In this document: positions 9,374 through 15,175 of the stretch, piece after piece
Layout: every line of letters begins with the position of its first letter
Position numbering within the stretch: position 1 is the first letter of the stretch
Source of the DNA: Pyropia haitanensis
Taxonomy: Eukaryota; Rhodophyta; Bangiophyceae; Bangiales; Bangiaceae
Direction: 5' to 3'
DNA length: 15,175 nucleotides
Assembly: GCA_008729055.1 (NCBI GenBank)
Contig: SDUX01000111.1
Span: 1 to 15,175, forward strand
Position numbers and translations under genes: made by a program
The notes under the pieces: model-generated
What the model saw: only the letters and a program-made list of their open reading frames with translations
What the model was told of the DNA's origin: nothing
The model's database searches: none

Positions 9374-9439
9374 GTTCTCAGATCCGTAGTACTACGGAAC
9401 TGGGGACGCCCAGTTCCGTAGTACTACGGATCTGGGAAC
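9374..9439. repeat. Long near-perfect palindrome upstream of the recombinase gene
   Basis: Two 31-nt arms (9374-9404 and 9409-9439) are reverse complements with one mismatch, and the inner 26 bp are perfect. They are separated by only GACG (9405-9408). Each arm itself contains the 14-bp perfect palindrome CCGTAGTACTACGG (9384-9397 and 9416-9429), so the segment can extrude as a cruciform or fold as a long hairpin. It lies about 330 bp upstream of the TATA box of the tyrosine-recombinase gene. A recombinase binding or crossover site, or an element terminus, is a reasonable inference. Such palindromes are unstable, so its near-perfection suggests either youth or selection. Confidence 0.9.
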
Positions 9440-9642
9440 CGCGGACTTTGCCGTCACACGGTTCGATCCGCCCGGTGACCGCCCCTTTGCGGCAGTCCAC
9501 CAGGTCGATGCCCCAATCATTTTCTTTCGACGCCGCCGCCCTCGCTGGGCCTCCCCGCCGGCCTGGCGCCGGCATTGCGCCGCCGCCCCGCAGGCTCAGC
9601 AACGCGTGCCTGCTGTGTTCTTTTCTCTCTTTCGCAGCCCGC

Positions 9643-9731
9643 GCGTTGGCGCCAAAACTACCACGACGGTTTCAAACCGTTTGGCGCGCGTGCGTTGGCG
9701 CCAAAAGGACCACGTTTGTTTCAAACCGTTT
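9643..9731 (+). promoter_or_regulatory. Duplicated upstream block with E2F-like sites
   Basis: A block of about 40 bp beginning GCGTTGGCGCCAAAA and ending TTTCAAACCGTTT occurs twice, at 9643-9682 and 9692-9731 (49-bp period). Each copy holds TTGGCGCCAA, close to the palindromic E2F/DP consensus TTTSGCGCSAAA. A third half-site, TTTGGCGCG, lies at the join near 9680. The block sits about 40-125 bp upstream of the TATA box. If functional, these sites would tie transcription of the recombinase-helicase to S phase. Confidence 0.6.
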
Positions 9732-9767
9732 AAATTCTCCCGCGCTGTCAGCACCTGCTCACGCCTG

Positions 9768-9776
9768 TATAAAAGG
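9768..9776 (+). promoter_or_regulatory. TATA box of the recombinase-helicase gene
   Basis: TATAAAAGG is a canonical TATA box, placed downstream of the duplicated E2F-like block. Transcription would be expected to start near 9798. The first ATG after that (9807) opens a different frame ending at 10193. The long recombinase frame first has ATG at 9976, so there is either an upstream overlapping reading frame, leaky scanning or an unrecognised small intron. Confidence 0.65.
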
Positions 9777-9975
9777 GTCCACCCGTTCAGCCGTGACCAT
9801 CCCGCCATGATCGCGCTCCCCGTCACGTCCTCACCGTCGTCGCGCCCCCCGTCTTTATCCCCGATCTGCGAGCCTTTCCCCTCCTTTGCGGACCCCGCTG
9901 ACTCTTTCCCCGCTGTCCCACCTCGTCCCTCAACCCATCTGCGGCGGCATTGCTTCTCCCCGTCGCCGCGGAGGA

Positions 9976-10194
9976 ATGGATTCCCGCTCCGCCTCTCCCG
10001 CGATCGACACAACATGGACGTCTGCGCTCGCTCCACCGGCCGTGCCGCCCATGGCACCTGCAGCGCCGCCGCCTGCGCCGCCGTCGGCTGCGGCGGTCGT
10101 GCCGGCGACCACCGAGGCGGATTCGTCGGACGAGATCACGCCGATGGTTGGTGGCGGTGCCAGTCGTCCCTCTGCTGGTGCTGCGTCGGCTAGT

Positions 10195-10281
<87 letters not shown>

Positions 10282-12021
10282 CCGCTGTCGGCACCGGCGG
10301 CAGAGGCGCGGCCGCCGACGTTGGCCGACAGCCCCGGTTCTGCCGCGGGGACCCCCACTGGCCTCGCGCTGTGGACGACCACCGCGTGGGTGCTATGCGT
10401 GCCGTGCGACACGACCATCATGGACGCGGCGCAGCTCAAGCATCATCTGTCAACGCAGTCGCACAAGTCGGCTCTGCGCAAGCTGGTGGCTGACAAGGAG
10501 ACGGCAACAACTGGGCAGGGGGGCACCGATGTGCGGTCGCCGCCGTCGTCGTCCAGCCAGGCTCCGTTGCCGTCGGCGACCGTCGAGAGCGCTCGCGAGC
10601 TTCTTTCTTCCCCGCCGCAGCCTGCGCAAGTGGCGCTTCGCGAACGCTACCAGCTACATGCATGGCCTGCGTCGGTGACCGCGACGCACCTACCCCGTAT
10701 TCCCCACCTTTCCATCCGCCCTGATTTTTCAGTGTGCTACCAGTGCCACACTGTGGCGCCGACGGCCAGGCTACTCACCCGCTTGCACCAGGTCCGCACC
10801 GACGCGGAAGGCGCCACCGCTTGTGGTCTTCGCTCCTACCACATTGCACACGTGCAGTCCCTGCAGCGTGGCAACAAGGTTTCCCTCTTTCCAGTGGTCA
10901 TTTCGACCTTTACCACTGCCGCCACCGCCGCCGCTGCCGCCGCTGCCGCTGGTGTCGCACAGGAGGGCGGCGGCGGCGGCGGCGGCGGCGGCGGCACTGG
11001 CGCCGCCGCTGCAACGTCGCAGGCGGCGATGCCCAAGCGGGTCTCGTCTTCGATTCTGCCGCTCGACGTCTTTTTGCGCGGTCCTCGCACGTCCGCCAAT
11101 CCGGCCCGTGGTAGCAGCGCTGGGGGCGGCGCCGGCGGCGGCGCCGGCGCCGGCAATGACGGCGACGGGTACCCGTTGTCGACGTCTGGAGAAACAGCTG
11201 ACAACCAGTGTGGCGGACTCCTCCAGCAGTACCGCTTCCACGAGGACCTGTCTCGACTGCACTGGACCGCGGCGGGCGTTGCGCAGCACTTTGGCCCATT
11301 CCTCCGTCGAGTCAGCCGTACGGCGAGCGCTGACGTGGAGAATCGCGGTGCGACTCTGCCCCCGTCTGGCGCGTTTTACTTTGCGTGCATCCAAGACGCT
11401 GTCCTGTCCCTGTTCAACGATGCGTTGAGCTACCTGCGCAAGTCGGACCAGACCACCCTTCTCAGCCGCCTGCGCATTGGGCAGACGAGCGACTTGCAGC
11501 TGCGGCGGTTTAACATCCACGTCACCAAGCCGACGCTTGTCCGCTACGCCCGAGACGTGGCCATTGTACTGTACGTGACGCAAGAGCTGGCGGCACTCGC
11601 CGACCGCCCCGCTGCCGCCGCCCTGGAAGCGGACAACGCGTCGGTCACTTTTGACCGCGAAACCCAGCTGGCGGCGCTCAACATGCGCGACTCGTACCGC
11701 ACTCACGCTGCCAGCGGCCTCCGGCGTTTGCGGTTGCGGCGGCAGCGGGCGCAGCGGGAGCCGCAGCAGCAGACCGGCGGTGAGGAACTCTTCCCTGGCC
11801 AGGACGACACGACGGTGCTGGCCAATAGTCTTCTCGTTCCGGCCGTCAGCTCCTTATTGTCTGCACTCTGTCACGAGACGTACGACCCACGGCTGAGTCA
11901 CGTAGGTGGCGAAAACAAGCCGCGGTGCGACCTGGCCCTTGCCATGCCTTTTGTGTCGGTCGCGTACGCGTCCGGTGGGCAAACGAGTGGGTTGGACACC
12001 TCCTCTGCGGTGGCAGTCGGA

Positions 12022-12055
<34 letters not shown>

Positions 12056-13812
12056 ACGACGACAATGACAACGACGCGCGTGATGCGCAGAACGCCGCCG
12101 ACCACTGCTCGCACATGAGCGCGACCGCCGGTGGTCACCTGGCGACATCCCTCCTGTTTGCAACCCACATTGTCAACACGCTCTTTTTCATTAACGTCCC
12201 CACCGGGTCGGTTGAAGAGTCGTTTGAGCGCATCGCGATGGCGACCAACCCAACGTCTACAACTGCGGCGGCCTACATTGTGCAGCTGTCCTCGTCATGC
12301 GAAGCGATCAGTCGGTCCGAGACGGTAGCGCCAGCGTTTATCCCGTGTGACGACCCCTCTCACCTGCCCGCCGGCGCTCCGCCTGGCGCGGTTTGTGGCA
12401 CGCTGCTCCACCGTGGCCTTCACATGAGCACCGCCACCGTCGGTGCGCGGGTGAGAGCGGCTCAGCGGGAGCTCGGCGGGCTGCTCCAGCAACTCACCTT
12501 TGGCTACGACCCCACCGGCTCTGGCTTCTACGCCCAAGCCGTACAGCTGATCGACTCGCCAAACGTCCAGTCGCCCGGCGTCTCCTTCCTCGAGCTCCCC
12601 GTCAACGCCCGTCTCGTCAGTGGCTGGCGCAGCCACATGATTGCGTCTGGGGTGCTCGACTCGCCCGACTGCCCCGTCCGTGTCGCAGTCAAGCCGTCAG
12701 AGCGAGACCCGGGTGTGGAGGAGCTCGACCTGACCGCCCCGCCGGTTGTAACCGACGCTGCCAAGCTCCGCAGCTGGCGTCAGCTCGCCAACCGCTGCCG
12801 GGCGCTCATTTGGGCGATAACCCACTGTGTAGGCGGCGCCCCTGCCCGCATGACAGAGTCGGCTGGCGTGCGCCTCTGCGCTTCCTCGGCCCGCGCCCAT
12901 CGGTCCGTCTTTGTCCACAACGGGCTGGTCTACACCGTCATCACCTACTGGAAGGGTCAAGTCGAGCGCCAGGGTACCGGACGGCCTATTGTGAGGTGGC
13001 ATGATGCGCCGTCGTCGTCCCTCGTCATCCAGTACCTCGTCTTTGTCGAGCCGCTCGACGCCTACCTAAGCCGTGCTGTAGACCCGGCGGCGCCCTCTTC
13101 CACCCTCATTGGCGCCGGTCATGGCGGCGCCATCGACCGGGCACTCCTTTTCCGCGACGAGCGCGGGCAGCAGCTACAGCCGCGAGCCTTGACCGCCGCC
13201 CTCGCAGATGACCTCCTTCTCCGCGTCTCTACCCTCCCCATTACCGTCCGTGTGCTTCGGCAGTATATCAACGGCGTCGGCCGGCTGATTGCCGACTTTG
13301 ACCCTCTCGACCCAGCCCTCGGCACGCCGGCCGCCATCGCGGCCCCACCGGGGGGGGGCGTCGCCGCCGCAAGCGCGTCGGTGCGCACGCCTGTCGAGGG
13401 CCTAGTTGCCTGGGGCCGTGTCCTTGACGCGCAGATGGGGCACACGAGCGCAACCGCCACCACCGCCTATGCCGGCGACCCGACGCACACGTTTGGCGCG
13501 CTCAACAATACCACCTACAGCCTCTTTCGCATCTTTTCTACCCGTTGGCACGCCGCCCTCGGGTTATCGTCTGCCCACGGTACTGGCGGTCTGACACATC
13601 CTCTGAGCATCCAGACGGCAGATGCTGCTGCGGCCGGCGGCGCGCCGGCCGCCGGCGCGGGTGGGGGGGGGGGCGGGCGGTGGCATCGCCGTCGCCAGCG
13701 ACAGCAGCTGCTCAAGGGACAACAACCGGCGGCGGTGGTGGCGCGGGAGCTGGCGGCGGCGGCGGCGGCGGCGGCGGGGCGACGACTGCCAGCGACGCTC
13801 GCAATCCCGTGA
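9976..13812 (+). CDS. Zinc-finger (OrsD/DUF3505-like) tyrosine recombinase, N-terminal part of a recombinase-RecQ fusion
   Basis: This is a 1278-residue frame counted from the first ATG in frame; 30 further upstream codons are open but lack ATG. Residues 75-103 are 29 prolines. A C2H2 finger follows, C141-x2-C144-x12-H157-x5-H163. An OrsD-like region at about 238-320 has PRIPHLSI, C254-x2-C257-x13-H271 and the VQSLQ...FPV end. Gly/Ala-rich inserts and an 8-Gly/7-Asp run (682-696) mark linkers. The C-terminal third fits a tyrosine recombinase: PARMTES (R958), TYWKGQ (K993) with RPIVRW, VRVLRQ (R1095) and QMGHTSATATTAYA, with H1156-x8-Y1165 as in the GH...Y box of the family. It should cut and rejoin DNA through Y1165 in the nucleus. 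The usual HxxR histidine is not evident. After residue about 1230 the frame becomes Arg-rich because a G11 run at 13663-13673 shifts it away from the helicase frame, so the tail and stop are artefacts of that shift. The finger/recombinase order matches OrsD-RecQ proteins known in fungi. Confidence 0.8.
10198..10284 (+). repeat. CCG triplet run encoding 29 prolines
   Basis: Twenty-nine consecutive proline codons, nearly all CCG with two CCA interruptions (10246-10248 and 10261-10263). The run lies in the disordered N-terminal tail before the C2H2 finger. The almost uniform codon choice points to slippage expansion and not to selection for each residue. Length probably varies between copies. 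Confidence 0.9.
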
Positions 13813-14909
13813 GGATGAGCAGTGTAGCCGGCAATGCGGCGGTCAACGAGTCGCTGAGCCGCATCGTCCGCCCCAACAGCGGCGACGCACGCCGTGCCGT
13901 GGATGCGGTCGTCAGCTCCCTGTATGGGACGCGCATGTACAAGTCTGACGCCCAGCGGACGGCTGTACACACGGTGATGGTGGCGCGCGAGCCCGTCACG
14001 CAGCTGGTCGTCCTCCAACGGGTGCGGGCAAGACGCTGACGTTTTCTCGCTCCCTGTCGCGCCGGCGTGGATGCTGCCCGGTCGTGTGCTTTTGCATCGG
14101 CGATGGGAACGTCGACGGTCGTCCCCGTTGGATCCCATTTCGCCCCTCCCGTAACAATCGTCTTGACGCCCACCCCGAGCCGTGTCGGGCACCATCCTGT
14201 CAGCCGCCCGTGGCCATGGCCAGTCCCCACCGGCGTCTGGGCGCAGGGAGCGGTCCGCGGTGGGGGGAGCGTGCAGCAGCGCTCATCGTGTCGGACATTT
14301 GCTCGGCGTACACCATTTGGCAACCTTTCGCGATTTGATCCGTCGTCTCGACCAGGACGGTCGTCTGGCACGTCTGGTTGTCGATGAGGTCCACCATGGT
14401 GCGCTGTGGTCTACCTTTCGAACCCACCTGTCGCACGTGCGCAACCTCTTGTCGGAACTGCCGTGCCCGCTGCTGCTGCTCACCGCCACCGCGCCTGCGG
14501 GTCTAGTGACGACCCTGCTGTCCGCGGTCGGCACCAATGCCAACCGGCCGGTCGCAGTCATCCGCGCAGAGAGCAGTCGCCGGTCCAACATTCGCTACAT
14601 GGTCGAGCCAATCCACGAACCGTACGTCCGAAGCCCCGGCCGAGGTGCCACGACAAGCTTCACGCCGCCGTCGCACCCGCGTCATTGAGCAGCTGCATCG
14701 GATCAAGACGGCACTCGTGGTGGAGTCGATTCCCCTGGTGAGCGGGCGCTCGTGTTGGGCGTCTTTTGCGAGATGATTGCCGAGGTGACGGGCGTCGTAC
14801 GCGCGCTGTACCGTCAGCTCGAGAGCGTCTCATTGGGGATCGACTCGCATCGATCCGACGTGGCTGTCATCATGTTTCATGCAACCGAGACTTCTATTGG
14901 TTTGCAGGC

Positions 14910-14928
14910 GGGGGGGGGGGGGGGGGGG
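14910..14928 (+). repeat. G19 homopolymer in the helicase region
   Basis: Nineteen consecutive G after TTTGCAGGC. It encodes a poly-Gly insert after the FHATET segment and makes the downstream frame uncertain, since such runs are hard to sequence and slip readily in replication. Confidence 0.9.
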
Positions 14929-15072
14929 AGGGCGGGGCAGCACAACCCCCGCGGCCGCCGCCCCCGCCGCCGCCGTCAACGACGCAACCTCGTCGTCGCG
15001 CCCGTTTGTCGTGGTGAATGTTTATCGTGCGGGAGCCTGCGGCACCATGAGCGCAACTGCAGCGGCCGCAGC

Positions 15073-15076
<4 letters not shown>

Positions 15077-15130
<54 letters not shown>
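15077..15130 (+). repeat. Pure (CAG)18 trinucleotide repeat
   Basis: Eighteen uninterrupted CAG units followed by CAA. Depending on the frame kept after the G19 run, it encodes poly-Gln, poly-Ala or poly-Ser. The purity indicates recent expansion. It lies inside the region expected to carry the later helicase motifs. Confidence 0.95.
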
Positions 15131-15134
<4 letters not shown>

Positions 15135-15175
15135 GCCCGATGCGGCCTGGACAAGCGCCCGCAGGGAGCAGCGGC

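Larger units (their letters stand above)
13674..15175 (+). pseudogene. RecQ-like SF2 helicase domain, frame-broken and cut by the window edge
   Basis: This continues the recombinase frame after the G11 run and was probably part of the same polypeptide. Frame 3 gives the linker, then KSDAQRTAVHTVM (Q-motif region) up to LVVL. A missing C then moves the code to another frame for PTGAGKT (Walker A, 14015-14035). The next 300 bases change frame again and are poorly preserved. From about 14320 one frame carries LARLVVDEVHH (DEVH, 14383-14394), LLLLTATAP (motif III, TAT at 14482-14490) and RRSNIRYMVEP. It stops at 14686-14688. The frame is resumed near 14740 as ERALVFGVFCEMIAEV (motif IV) and VAVIMFHATET. 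A G19 run (14910-14928) and a CAG run follow; motifs V and VI are not clearly visible before the edge. The family would unwind DNA 3' to 5'. With at least four frame breaks and a stop, this copy is not functional as read, unless homopolymer errors in the assembly explain part of the damage. Confidence 0.8.

Noticed and set aside
9807..10193. ATG-started frame just after the TATA box, overlapping the recombinase frame
   Set aside because: It turns Arg/Cys-rich as it overlaps the real frame and has no motif. It might be an upstream reading frame or first exon, but no good splice donor/acceptor pair was seen to join it.
10771..11706. Long minus-strand frame opposite the recombinase gene
   Set aside because: It is a shadow of the GC-rich plus-strand coding sequence, which has recognisable fingers and recombinase motifs.
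1..15175. CRISPR array, rRNA, tRNA or bacterial operon
   Set aside because: No regular spacer array, no tRNA cloverleaf with conserved T-loop sequence, no rRNA core motifs and no ribosome-binding-site/operon layout were seen.

Overview
The window looks like nuclear DNA from a GC-rich eukaryote. Much of it is long CCG/GGC and homopolymer low complexity. Proteins carry Ala, Gly, Pro, Asp and Gln runs, one spliceosomal-type intron is visible, TATA boxes precede two transcribable units, and there is no operon-like packing. This fits a repeat-rich genome such as that of a bangiophyte red alga (Porphyra/Pyropia type). That host call is an inference from composition and element families; the sequence does not prove it. 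I see no ordinary host housekeeping gene. The window is essentially mobile-element remains and satellite-like DNA.

Layout. 1-735 is GC-extreme low-complexity DNA, possibly the tail of an Ala/Gly/Pro-rich coding exon. 736-2340 is more balanced in composition and has no recognisable gene, only a hairpin at 890-951. 2341-3232 is GC-rich and again without a convincing gene. On the minus strand, 3233-5717 holds a decayed cut-and-paste transposase of the KDZ/Plavaka-like class. It has one intron (4634-4806), one frameshift in an A6/T6 run (4252-4257) and one in-frame TAG (3638-3640), and its N-terminal part appears to be missing. 5718-6212 is a structured non-coding stretch with a branched palindrome and a TATA-like promoter. 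6213-8420 is a cytosine/pyrimidine-rich degenerate minisatellite, bordered on both sides by units of a repeat family that includes GGACGTACCC/GGGTACGTCC hairpins. 8420-9373 has no gene.

From 9374 to the right edge lies one large plus-strand element gene. A near-perfect 66-bp palindrome (9374-9439) comes first, then a duplicated promoter block with E2F-like TTGGCGCCAA sites, then a TATA box (9768). The long reading frame that follows (9976-13812) encodes, in order, a proline tract, a C2H2 finger, an OrsD/DUF3505-like finger region and a tyrosine-recombinase domain. That domain has candidate R, K, R, H and Y active-site positions, with exact H-x8-Y spacing in the last box. Directly downstream, in other frames, is a RecQ-like SF2 helicase (PTGAGKT, DEVH, TAT, ALVF) that runs off the window. 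The frames join at a G11 run, so the ancestral product was probably one giant zinc-finger/tyrosine-recombinase/RecQ helicase polypeptide. This copy is broken by several small indels.

The most interesting object is this recombinase-helicase fusion together with the palindrome and S-phase-like promoter in front of it. I infer it is an autonomous or subtelomeric selfish element comparable to the OrsD-RecQ proteins known from fungi.
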